DNA of 29,261 nucleotides from an uncultured Eubacteriales bacterium (GTDB lineage Bacteria; Bacillota; Clostridia; Oscillospirales; Oscillospiraceae), in NCBI GenBank assembly GCA_900548625.1, contig URLO01000028.1, positions 1 through 29,261 on the forward strand. The letters run 5' to 3'. The position numbers were made by a program, and so were the translations under genes. Positions 15,338 to 25,244 of the stretch are shown here, piece by piece. The notes beneath the pieces were generated by a model, which saw only the letters and a program-made list of their open reading frames with translations, was not told the origin of the DNA and did no database searches. How positions within the stretch are numbered: the stretch's first letter is position 1; each line of letters begins with the position of its first letter.

Positions 15338-17968
15338 ATGTCTCACAAGTATGTATACCTGTTCTCCGAGGGCAACGGCCAAATGCGTGAGCTGCTTGGC
15401 GGCAAGGGCGCAAACCTGGCAGAAATGACCAGCCTTGGCATGCCTGTCCCGCAGGGCTTCACCATCACCACCGAGGCCTGCACGCAGTACTACAAGGACG
15501 ACCATCAGATCAACGCCGACATCGAGGCCGAGATCATGCAGTACGTCGAGAAGCTGGAAGAAATGACTGGAAAGAAGTTCGGCGACCTCTACAACCCGCT
15601 GCTCGTCTCCGTCCGTTCCGGCGCGCGTGCCTCCATGCCGGGCATGATGGACACCATCCTCAACCTCGGCCTCAATGACGAGGTCGTCGTGGCCTTCGCA
15701 AACAAGACCAACAATCCCCGCTTCGCATACGACTCCTACCGCCGCTTCATCCAGATGTACTCCGACGTCGTCATGGAAGTCGGCAAGAAGTACTTCGAGC
15801 AGCTCATCGACGAGATGAAGGAAGCCCGCGGCGTCACGCTCGACACCGAGCTGACCGCTGACGACCTCAAGGAGCTGGCTGAGAAGTTCAAGGCCGAGTA
15901 CCGCGAGAAGCTGGGCGAAGAATTCCCGCAGGACCCGAAGGTCCAGCTCATGGGCGCCATCAAGGCTGTTTTCCGTTCCTGGGACAACCCCCGCGCCATC
16001 TACTACCGCCGCATGAACGACATCCCCTCCGATTGGGGCACTGCCGTCAACGTCCAGTCCATGGTCTTCGGCAACACCGGCGATACCTCCGGCACGGGCG
16101 TTGCGTTCACCCGTAACCCCGCCACCGGCGAAAAGAAGCTGTTCGGCGAATTCCTGATGAATGCACAGGGCGAAGACGTCGTCGCCGGCGTCCGCACCCC
16201 GCAGACCATCGATCAACTCGCGCAGGTCATGCCCGAGGCTTACAAGCAGTTCGTGGACATCTGCGCCAAGCTCGAGTATCACTACCGCGACATGCAGGAC
16301 ATGGAGTTCACCATCGAGGACAAGAAGCTCTACATGCTCCAGACCCGTAACGGCAAGCGTACCGCTGCCGCCGCGATGAAGATCGCCTGCGATCTGGTCG
16401 ATGAGGGCATGATCTCCGAGAAGGAAGCCGTCGCCATGATCGACCCCAAGAGCCTCGACGCGCTGCTGCACCCGACGTTCGACGCAGCCGCTCTGAAGAA
16501 GGCCAAGGTCGTCGGCACCGGCCTCGCGGCATCCCCCGGCGCAGCCTGCGGCAAGATCGTCTTTACCGCTGAGACCGCGACCGAGTGGGCGAAGAACGGC
16601 CAGAAGGTCGTGCTCGTCCGTCTGGAAACCAGCCCCGAGGACATCGAGGGCATGCACTACGCACAGGGCGTTCTGACCGTCCGCGGCGGCATGACCTCCC
16701 ACGCGGCAGTCGTCGCGCGCGGCATGGGCACCTGCTGCGTCTCCGGCTGCGGCGCCATCAAGATGAACGAGGAAGCCAAGACCTTCGAGCTGGCCGGCAA
16801 GACCTACAAAGAGGGCGACTGGATCTCCATCGACGGCTCCACCGGCAACATCTACGGCGAAAAGATCAAGACCGCTGAGGCTGCCATCTCCGGCGACTTC
16901 AACCGTCTGATGACCTGGGCCGACAAGTACCGCAAGCTGGGCGTCCGCACCAACGCCGACACCCCGCACGACGCTGCGCAGGCTGTCGCCTTCGGCGCAG
17001 AGGGCATCGGCCTTTGCCGTACCGAGCATATGTTCTTCGAGGCTGACCGCATCAAGGCCATCCGCGAGATGATCGTCTCCGAGACCGCCGAGCAGCGCGA
17101 GAAGGCTCTGTCCAAGCTCGAGCCGATCCAGCAGGGCGACTTCGAGGCCATCTACGAGGCCATGAAGGGCCGTCCCGTCACCATCCGTCTGCTTGACCCG
17201 CCCCTGCACGAGTTCCTGCCGACCGATCCGGAGGATATCGAGGCTCTGGCAAAGGAAATGAACCTCACGGTCGAGCATCTGAACCACATCATCGCAAGCC
17301 TGCATGAGTTCAACCCCATGATGGGCCACCGCGGCTGCCGTCTGGACGTCACCTATCCGGAGATCGCCAAGATGCAGACTGCTGCCATCATCAAGGCCGC
17401 GCTGGCTGTCCGCAGCCGCAGACCCGCATGGCAGATCGAGCCCGAGATCATGGTTCCGCTGGTCGGCGAGGCCAAGGAGCTTGCCTTCGTCAAGTCCGTC
17501 ATCGACCAGACCGCAAAGCGCATCATCAAGGAAGCCGGCAGCGACATGCACTATAAGGTCGGCACCATGATCGAGATCCCGCGTGCGGCGCTGACTGCCG
17601 ACGAGATCGCCAAGCAGGCCGAGTTCTTCTCCTTCGGCACCAACGACCTGACCCAGATGACCTTCGGCTTCAGCCGTGACGACGCCTCGAAGTTCCTTGC
17701 GTCCTACTATGACCGCAAGATCTACGAGTCCGACCCGTTCTCCAAGCTCGACCAGGCCGGCGTTGGCCGCCTCGTCAAGATGGCAGCGGAGCTGGGCCGT
17801 CAGACCCGCCCCGACATCAAGCTGGGCATCTGCGGCGAGCAGGGCGGCGATCCCTCGACCGTCGAGTTCTGCAACAGCATCGGCCTGAGCTACGTCTCCT
17901 GCAGCCCGTTCCGTGTTCCCATCGCCCGTCTTGCCGCTGCGCAGGCTGCGATCAAGAGCGAGCACTAA
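15338..17968 (+). CDS. ppdK: Pyruvate, phosphate dikinase
   Basis: This 876-residue cytoplasmic enzyme interconverts pyruvate + ATP + Pi with PEP + AMP + PPi. The N-terminal ATP-grasp domain has GGKGANLAEM and the SVRSGARASMPGMMDT block. The swivelling phosphohistidine domain has GGMTSHAAVVARGMG, with the catalytic His at residue 455, the same number as in the Clostridium symbiosum enzyme. The PEP/pyruvate TIM-barrel ends with GICGEQGGDP, whose Cys832 is the general acid. Length matches the family (~875). Codon choice is strongly biased to C-ending codons, implying high expression. It works at the PEP/pyruvate node, glycolytic or gluconeogenic, saving energy through PPi. It is monocistronic, between a leader promoter and a strong terminator. 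Confidence 0.98.
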   Translation: MSHKYVYLFSEGNGQMRELLGGKGANLAEMTSLGMPVPQGFTITTEACTQYYKDDHQINADIEAEIMQYVEKLEEMTGKKFGDLYNPLLVSVRSGARASMPGMMDTILNLGLNDEVVVAFANKTNNPRFAYDSYRRFIQMYSDVVMEVGKKYFEQLIDEMKEARGVTLDTELTADDLKELAEKFKAEYREKLGEEFPQDPKVQLMGAIKAVFRSWDNPRAIYYRRMNDIPSDWGTAVNVQSMVFGNTGDTSGTGVAFTRNPATGEKKLFGEFLMNAQGEDVVAGVRTPQTIDQLAQVMPEAYKQFVDICAKLEYHYRDMQDMEFTIEDKKLYMLQTRNGKRTAAAAMKIACDLVDEGMISEKEAVAMIDPKSLDALLHPTFDAAALKKAKVVGTGLAASPGAACGKIVFTAETATEWAKNGQKVVLVRLETSPEDIEGMHYAQGVLTVRGGMTSHAAVVARGMGTCCVSGCGAIKMNEEAKTFELAGKTYKEGDWISIDGSTGNIYGEKIKTAEAAISGDFNRLMTWADKYRKLGVRTNADTPHDAAQAVAFGAEGIGLCRTEHMFFEADRIKAIREMIVSETAEQREKALSKLEPIQQGDFEAIYEAMKGRPVTIRLLDPPLHEFLPTDPEDIEALAKEMNLTVEHLNHIIASLHEFNPMMGHRGCRLDVTYPEIAKMQTAAIIKAALAVRSRRPAWQIEPEIMVPLVGEAKELAFVKSVIDQTAKRIIKEAGSDMHYKVGTMIEIPRAALTADEIAKQAEFFSFGTNDLTQMTFGFSRDDASKFLASYYDRKIYESDPFSKLDQAGVGRLVKMAAELGRQTRPDIKLGICGEQGGDPSTVEFCNSIGLSYVSCSPFRVPIARLAAAQAAIKSEH

Positions 17969-18012
17969 GAATTTTTGCTGCCGGGCGCAACGCCGGGACA
18001 GATTTTCAGGAA

Positions 18013-18049
18013 AAACAGCCACACCGCCTCAAAAGCGGTGTGGCTGTTT
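18013..18049 (+). terminator. Terminator of ppdK
   Basis: A perfect 15-bp stem (18013-18027 with 18035-18049) and 7-base loop end in GTTT. It starts 45 bases after the ppdK stop codon. Because the left arm begins with AAA, it could also block antisense transcription. Confidence 0.85.
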
Positions 18050-18128
18050 CAAACAGAAGGGTGGAAACGAACCGAATGCATCCGAAAGCAGAAGACCGAG
18101 GCGGCTGTATAGCAGCCAGCCCCGCCGT

Positions 18129-18833
18129 AGGGGGCGCGAAAAAGCGCCGCGTTTTCCATTTCGCGCCGTAGGGGTCGATGCCTACATCGACCCGCCGGAA
18201 ACGCCCGTTTTATGATGGGTTTCCGGCGAATCCGTATTGGTCTTGATTTTGCACCGTAGGGGCGGACGACCCTGTCCGCCCGCCGGAATTGCGCGTTTTT
18301 ACGGAAATCCGATGCGAATTCGCAACATTTTAACGGGCCGATGTGGGCATCGGCCCCTACGAACGACCACGAGAAATCAACGAATTTTGAGGGCGGACAG
18401 AGTCGTCCGCCCCTACAAGTGACCGTTAAAAACAATGATTCTATGTCATCCGCCCCTACAAGGGGTATGAAAAACCACGCGCGTCCGGCGAAAAACCGCC
18501 GCGTTTTCCATTTTGCACCGTAGGGGTCGATGCCGACATCGACCCGCCGAAAGCAACTATTTTATGGTGCGTTTCCGGCGAAACCGTGTTGATTTCCCAT
18601 CCTACGCTGTAGGGGCGGACGACCCTGTCCGCCCGCCGGAATTGCACGTTTTTGCGGAGAGCCGATGCGAATTCGCAACATTTTAACGGGCCGATGTAGG
18701 CATCGGCCCCTACGAACGACCTCACAAAATTGCACGATTTTAGAGGGCGGACAGAGTCGTCCGCCCCTACAAGCAACCGTTAAAAACAATGATTCTATAT
18801 CGTCCGCCCCTGCAAATGGACGTTAAATATTCC
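18129..18833. repeat. Tandem duplication of a ~353-bp composite palindromic repeat
   Basis: Two diverged copies (about 18129-18480 and 18481-18833) share the same order of four hairpin modules. GGGTCGATG/CATCGACCC is at 18172-18193 and 18524-18545. GGGCGGAC/GTCCGCCC is at 18260-18281 and 18613-18634. GGGCCGATG/CATCGGCCC is at 18335-18356 and 18688-18709. A second GGGCGGAC/GTCCGCCC is at 18391-18412 and 18745-18766. A 12-base perfect palindrome, TGCGAATTCGCA, lies between modules in both copies. Most modules are flanked by GTAGGG or its complement. Offsets of 352-354 bases show few indels. Open frames across it are Arg/Pro-rich products of the repeats and are not called as genes. This block fills most of the 1.2-kb gap after ppdK. 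Confidence 0.9.
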
Positions 18834-18842
18834 ATGGAAGCC

Positions 18843-18874
18843 AGCTCCCGGCCGTCACGGCCGGGAGCTTTTTT
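18843..18874 (+). terminator. Strong orphan intrinsic terminator
   Basis: A perfect 12-bp stem (18843-18854 with 18858-18869), 3-base loop and T6 run (18869-18874) make it the best terminator in the window. No gene lies upstream of it before ppdK's own terminator. It may stop transcripts that read through the repeat block, or end an unrecognised RNA. Confidence 0.85.
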
Positions 18875-18929
18875 CGGTTCTGCGGTGTCGCTCTGAGGCA
18901 TACACATTGTATGATGCTTGATGGTAGTG

Positions 18930-18977
18930 CGCTGCCGAGAGAGCACGCTACCGAGAAAATACGCTACCCAGAAAAAG
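18930..18977. repeat. Three 16-bp direct repeats upstream of the peptide-transporter promoter
   Basis: Copies lie head to tail at 18930-18945, 18946-18961 and 18962-18977, sharing CGCT(A/G)CC(G/C)AGA. They end 37 bases before the -35 of the transporter promoter, a position suited to a regulator-binding array. The binding factor is unknown. Confidence 0.7.
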
Positions 18978-19014
18978 AAAATACATTTTTTTCAGGCCCG
19001 GCATGGATTTTTGG

Positions 19015-19043
19015 TTGATTCTGAAAAGAAGATGTGTTATAAT
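19015..19043 (+). promoter_or_regulatory. Strong sigma-A promoter of the peptide-transporter operon
   Basis: TTGATT (19015-19020) and a consensus TATAAT (19038-19043) are 17 bases apart, with TG at 19035-19036 (extended -10). The leader is about 120 bases. It contains a CTGTG-GAAA-CACAG hairpin (19124-19137) and a second TATAAT (19143-19148) inside a repeated TTATAATCAAAA stretch. Confidence 0.85.
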
Positions 19044-19168
19044 CAAAATAGTCCATATAATGTGTTTCGCTCGCGGACACGCGACCGCCACACGCGGACA
19101 AAATCCAAAAGGTGGGTAATTTTCTGTGGAAACACAGTGAATTATAATCAAAAAACAGGAGGATAAAA

Positions 19169-21172
19169 ATGAAAAAGAATATGAAGAAGCTTTTCGCTCT
19201 GCTTCTCGCGGCCCTGATGGTGTGCACCATCTTTGCCGGCTGCGCAAAGCCCGTAGAAAAGCCCAACACCGACCAGCCCCAGAATCCTACTGAAAACACC
19301 GAGAATCCCCCCGCAGAGGAGACCAAGGATCCCGTTGAGCCCGCTGCTCCTGCTGAAAAGCATGAGAACAAGGTTGTCTACGGCAGCACCACCGAAATCT
19401 CCGGCGACCTCGGCAACGCCTGGTGGACCAACAACGCGACCGACAAGATGATCCGTGACCTGATCAACGACTATGACACCGTCATTTTCGATCAGTTCGG
19501 CCAGATGGTCATGAACGAGACCACCGCTGCTTCCATCGAACAGGAAGAGCATGACGACGGCTCCATCTCCTTCACCGTTAAGATCAAGGAAGGCCTTGTC
19601 TACAACAACGGCGAGCCCATCACCGCAGCGGACTATGTCGCTTACGCGCTGGTCGCTTACTCTCCTGCCACTCTGGCAGCGGGCGGCAAGCTGGTTCCCG
19701 AATCCGTTGTCGGCGGCATGGAGTATCAGAAGGGCGAGACCAAGGAACTGACCGGCGTCCGTCTGCTCGATGAGTACACCTACTCCATCCACATCACTCC
19801 GGAAAAGTCCCAGTACTACTACGCTCTGACCTATGCGTCCCTGCAGCCTCTGTACCTGCCGATGTACGGCGGTGAGGGCCTGACCGTCAAGGACGACGGC
19901 AACGGCGCATACCTCGACGGCGGCGAGCTGACTGCTGACGGCATCAACGCTTCCCGTTACGTCTACGAAGGCCGCGTCTCCGCTGGCCCGTACTCCATCA
20001 AGAAGCTCGACACCGGCTCCCTGACCGCGACGCTCGAGATCAACCCCAACTACAACGGCAACTTCGAGGGCCAGAAGCCTTCCATCCAGACCGTTGTCAT
20101 CGTCAAGGCTGAAGACAGCACCATGATGGACGCCTTCAAGACCGGCGAGATCACCTTCCTTTCCCAGCTCGGCGAAGGCGACAAGATCAATGCCGCGCTC
20201 GACCTGGCTGACGCCGGCGGCTTCAGCTACTGCCATTACACCCGTAACGGCTACGGCAAGCTGATGTTCCAGTGCGACTTTGGCCCGACGCAGTTTGCTG
20301 CTGTCCGTCAGGCAGTTGCATACCTGCTCGACCGCGAGGAGTTCGCCAACACCTTCTGCGGCGGCTACGGCTCCGTTGTCCATGGCCCGTACTCCACCGC
20401 ACAGTGGATGTATCAGGATTCCGAGGAGCTCTTCAACGAAAAGCTCAACACCTATGCTTATGACCCGGCAAAGGCCATCGAAGTCCTTGAGGCTGACGGC
20501 TGGACGCTGAATGCAGACGGCACCGAGTACTCCGGCTCCGGCCTGCGCTACAAGGAAGTCACTGAGGCGGAAGCCGGCGACTTCGCTCTGAATGTCAAGC
20601 TCGACGACGGCCGCATCCTGATGCCGCTGCACATCATGTGGTCCTCCTCCGAAGGCAACTCCGTCTCCGCGCTGCTGGCCACCATGCTCGCCAACGGCAA
20701 GCAGACTGCTGATGCCGGCATGGAGATCGAGCAGAACGTCATGACCTTCTCCGAGCTGCTGAACTGGATGTACCGCGACACCTCCGTCGGCGATCAGTAC
20801 GGCGTGAGAACCTACGGCATGTACAACCTGGCCACCGGCTTCGCCGATGTCTATGACTACGCCTACAACTACGCTTCCGATCCCGAGTCCGACTATGTCA
20901 AGCAGGGCTTCAACCAGAACTACATCTTCGACAAGCAGCTCGACGATCTGACCATGGACATGGTCTACAAGGCTGCTCCTGGCGACGATGCTGCTTACCT
21001 GGATTACTTCCAGAAGTTCATCATCCGCTGGAACGAGCTCCTGCCCGAAATCCCGCTGTACTGCAACGAGTACCACACCTTCTTCCCGGATTGGCTGAAG
21101 AACTACAACGAGTCCAGCTTGTGGGACTTCCAGAAGGCGATCGTTTACGCCTCCATCGAGGGTGCTGAATAA
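19169..21172 (+). CDS. Oligopeptide-type ABC transporter substrate-binding lipoprotein
   Basis: This 667-residue protein has a lipoprotein signal peptide (MKKNMKKLFALLLAALMVC) and lipobox F-A-G-C25. An acidic, Pro/Asn-rich linker follows, then a family-5 (OppA/DppA-like) solute-binding domain. It is longer than typical DppA proteins (~510-540), with extra length closer to large oligopeptide binders. It sits outside the membrane, captures peptides and delivers them to the permeases encoded downstream. AGGAGG lies six bases before the start. The gene uses a very biased, highly expressed codon set. Substrate specificity cannot be read from the sequence; peptide is inferred from the permease and ATPase types. 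Confidence 0.93.
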   Translation: MKKNMKKLFALLLAALMVCTIFAGCAKPVEKPNTDQPQNPTENTENPPAEETKDPVEPAAPAEKHENKVVYGSTTEISGDLGNAWWTNNATDKMIRDLINDYDTVIFDQFGQMVMNETTAASIEQEEHDDGSISFTVKIKEGLVYNNGEPITAADYVAYALVAYSPATLAAGGKLVPESVVGGMEYQKGETKELTGVRLLDEYTYSIHITPEKSQYYYALTYASLQPLYLPMYGGEGLTVKDDGNGAYLDGGELTADGINASRYVYEGRVSAGPYSIKKLDTGSLTATLEINPNYNGNFEGQKPSIQTVVIVKAEDSTMMDAFKTGEITFLSQLGEGDKINAALDLADAGGFSYCHYTRNGYGKLMFQCDFGPTQFAAVRQAVAYLLDREEFANTFCGGYGSVVHGPYSTAQWMYQDSEELFNEKLNTYAYDPAKAIEVLEADGWTLNADGTEYSGSGLRYKEVTEAEAGDFALNVKLDDGRILMPLHIMWSSSEGNSVSALLATMLANGKQTADAGMEIEQNVMTFSELLNWMYRDTSVGDQYGVRTYGMYNLATGFADVYDYAYNYASDPESDYVKQGFNQNYIFDKQLDDLTMDMVYKAAPGDDAAYLDYFQKFIIRWNELLPEIPLYCNEYHTFFPDWLKNYNESSLWDFQKAIVYASIEGAE

Positions 21173-21221
21173 TCAAATTCCTCAATAATACCAGTCAATC
21201 CCGTTATCCCAGTTAACCCCA

Positions 21222-21250
21222 GCGACGGGGCGGCCACACCGCCCCGTCGC
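21222..21250 (+). terminator. Partial terminator or attenuating hairpin between binding protein and permease genes
   Basis: A perfect 12-bp GC stem (21222-21233 with 21239-21250) has a 5-base loop but no T-run directly after it. Such a structure after a binding-protein gene usually protects its mRNA and lowers expression of the membrane genes. No strong promoter was found in 21251-21379. Confidence 0.6.
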
Positions 21251-21379
21251 TTCGGTATCTTAAGCGTCTCTTTTCTCATTTAACGTGGCACATTTTCTTT
21301 GAAAAACAACTGTTTTGCATTCAAATACAGATAATAAGCTTCCAAGAGAAGCAAATACATGAAAAAGGAGGGTATGCGG

Positions 21380-22396
<1,017 letters not shown>

Positions 22397-22412
22397 GGGG
22401 GAGGATCTGAAA

Positions 22413-24242
22413 ATGAATAAAAAGAAGAAAACGACCCTCTTCCAGCGCCTGTTCGGCAACCGCAACAAGGTCACCGACTTCATGACGGAGGAGCAGCTCC
22501 AGAGTCCGGGCCGCCTCATCCTCAAAAACTTCCTGCACAACCGTCTCGGCATGACGGGCCTGATCGTGTTCCTGCTGATCTTCCTGCTCGTCATGATTGG
22601 ACCGAGCTTCTACACGCTCGACCTGTCCTATCAGGACAACACCCAGATCAACGTCGCACCCGGCATGAACATGATGACGCTCCCGGAAGAGATGAAGCAC
22701 AAGGTCGTCGATATCGCGCCCGGCACGACCTACGGCGTCGGCATCAACACCGACGGCAACGTCTACACCTGGGGCTACACCAGAATCACCGACACCATCG
22801 ACCTCAAGGACATCCCCGAGGAAGTTCAGAACGCCAAGATCGTCAAGGTCGCGGCCGGCTATGACCACATCGTCGCGCTCGACGAAAACGGCGCCCTCTA
22901 CGTCTGGGGCAACCGCCGTCTCGGTCAGGACAGCCTCCCGGACAAGATCCAGATGGCTGCCGCCTACGGCAAGAATCTCGGCATCAAGCAGATCGAGGCC
23001 AGCAACCAGTTCTCCGCAGCCGTCACCGAATCCGGCGACCTCTACATGTGGGGCAACGGCAATCAGGCCGACATCAAGGTCAAGAAGGAATATCAGGGCA
23101 ACATCGATAAGGTCGCTCTGACCGCGCGCGGCTACATCGCCCTCACCAAGGACGGCGCGGCTGTTTACGCGGGCTTCCAGAAGGAAAACGCGCTGGTCCG
23201 TATCCCTGCGGGTCTGGAATCCGGCGTCGTTGACATCGCCGCCACCAGCAACGCCGTCGCGGCGGTCAAGGAAGACGGCACCGTCGTCGTCTGGGGCACC
23301 TGCACCAACGGCGAGGACAAGATCCCCACGTTTGAAAGCAAGCCCGTCGAGCTTTACGGCGGCCGCTACCACTTCACCGCGCTGATGGACGACGGCGAGG
23401 TCATCTCCTGGGGCGACAACACCCACGGACAGGCGAGCGTTCCGTCCTATGTCAACGACAAGGAGATCGAGACGGTCTACGCGGGCTACTACCAGAACTA
23501 TGCCGTCACCGTGGACGGCGACGTCGAGACCTGGGGCCTCAAGGGCTACCTCTGCGGTACCGACGATCTGGGCCGTGATGTCTTCAACCGCATGATCAAC
23601 GGCGGCAAGGTCACCATGACCGTCGGCGCCATCGCGGTCATCATCCAGCTCATCATCGGCATCATCCTCGGCGGTCTTGCCGGCTACTTCGGCGGCTGGG
23701 TCGACAACATCATCATGCGAGTCTCCGAGGTCGTCGGCGGTCTGCCGTTCCTCCCGTTCGCAATGATCCTCTCCGCCATCATCGGCACCCGCATCTCGGT
23801 CGAACAGCGTATGTACCTCATCATGATCGTCCTCGGCGTCCTGTCGTGGCCCGGCATCTGCCGCTTGATCCGTGCGCAGATCCTGTCCCAGCGTGAGCAG
23901 GAGTACGTCACCGCGGCACAGGCGCTCGGCGTGCGGGAAAACAGCATCATTTTCCATCATATCATCCCCAATGTCATGAGCCTGATCCTGGTCAACGCGA
24001 CCCTGAGCTTTGCGACCTGTATGCTCACCGAGTCGTCGCTGTCCTACATGGGCTTCGGCATTTCGCCTCCCACGCCGACGTGGGGCAACATGCTCACCGG
24101 CGCGAACAACTCCATCGTCATCCAGCAGTACTGGTGGCGCTGGCTATTCCCGGCTTTGGTCTTCGGCATCTGCACGATCTGCATCAACCTCGTTGGTGAT
24201 GCGCTGCGTGACGCGGTCGATCCCAAGTCCGCTGAGAGATAA
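22413..24242 (+). CDS. DppC/OppC-type ABC permease with an inserted seven-repeat RCC1-like propeller
   Basis: This 609-residue protein is about twice the normal size (~300). Residues 1-43 are the cytoplasmic OppC N-terminus and 44-64 are TM1. The family motif CGTDDLGRDVFNRM (381-394) begins the core permease, with five more segments and the EAA loop AAQALGVRENSIIFHHIIP (501-519). Between them, residues ~75-378 hold seven repeats of ~28-48 residues. Most carry the RCC1 pattern A-x-x-x-D-G-x-x-Y-x-W-G: YTWG (118-121), YVWG (163-166), YMWG (211-214), a degenerate VYAG (251-254), VVWG (292-295), ISWG (331-334) and ETWG (372-375). Position after TM1 puts this domain outside the cell. The frame is continuous, so it is not an assembly fusion of two genes. 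Its role, perhaps docking the lipoprotein or capturing a ligand, is unknown. Confidence 0.93.
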   Translation: MNKKKKTTLFQRLFGNRNKVTDFMTEEQLQSPGRLILKNFLHNRLGMTGLIVFLLIFLLVMIGPSFYTLDLSYQDNTQINVAPGMNMMTLPEEMKHKVVDIAPGTTYGVGINTDGNVYTWGYTRITDTIDLKDIPEEVQNAKIVKVAAGYDHIVALDENGALYVWGNRRLGQDSLPDKIQMAAAYGKNLGIKQIEASNQFSAAVTESGDLYMWGNGNQADIKVKKEYQGNIDKVALTARGYIALTKDGAAVYAGFQKENALVRIPAGLESGVVDIAATSNAVAAVKEDGTVVVWGTCTNGEDKIPTFESKPVELYGGRYHFTALMDDGEVISWGDNTHGQASVPSYVNDKEIETVYAGYYQNYAVTVDGDVETWGLKGYLCGTDDLGRDVFNRMINGGKVTMTVGAIAVIIQLIIGIILGGLAGYFGGWVDNIIMRVSEVVGGLPFLPFAMILSAIIGTRISVEQRMYLIMIVLGVLSWPGICRLIRAQILSQREQEYVTAAQALGVRENSIIFHHIIPNVMSLILVNATLSFATCMLTESSLSYMGFGISPPTPTWGNMLTGANNSIVIQQYWWRWLFPALVFGICTICINLVGDALRDAVDPKSAER

Positions 24243-24254
24243 GGAGGGATCGCT

Positions 24255-25233
<979 letters not shown>

Positions 25234-25244
<11 letters not shown>

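Noticed and set aside
15263..18022. A 919-residue open frame antisense to ppdK
   Set aside because: It mirrors the biased codons of ppdK, has no ribosome site and gives a low-complexity Leu/Val/Asp/Gly-rich product. The sense gene has full family motifs.
18049..18789. Several 60-130 residue open frames in the repeat block after ppdK
   Set aside because: Arg/Pro/Gly-rich products of GTAGGGGCGGAC-type palindromes on both strands, repeated in parallel in each copy; no ribosome sites.
18129..18833. CRISPR array
   Set aside because: Repeats are palindromic modules of different sequence at irregular distances, only two large copies, and no cas genes are nearby.
19148..21076. A 642-residue open frame antisense to the binding-protein gene
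   Set aside because: Shadow of a highly codon-biased gene; no ribosome site or recognisable domain.
22413..24242. RCC1-permease as an assembly or frameshift fusion of two genes
   Set aside because: The frame is continuous, codon use is uniform, and the insert starts and ends neatly between TM1 and the GTDDLGRD motif.
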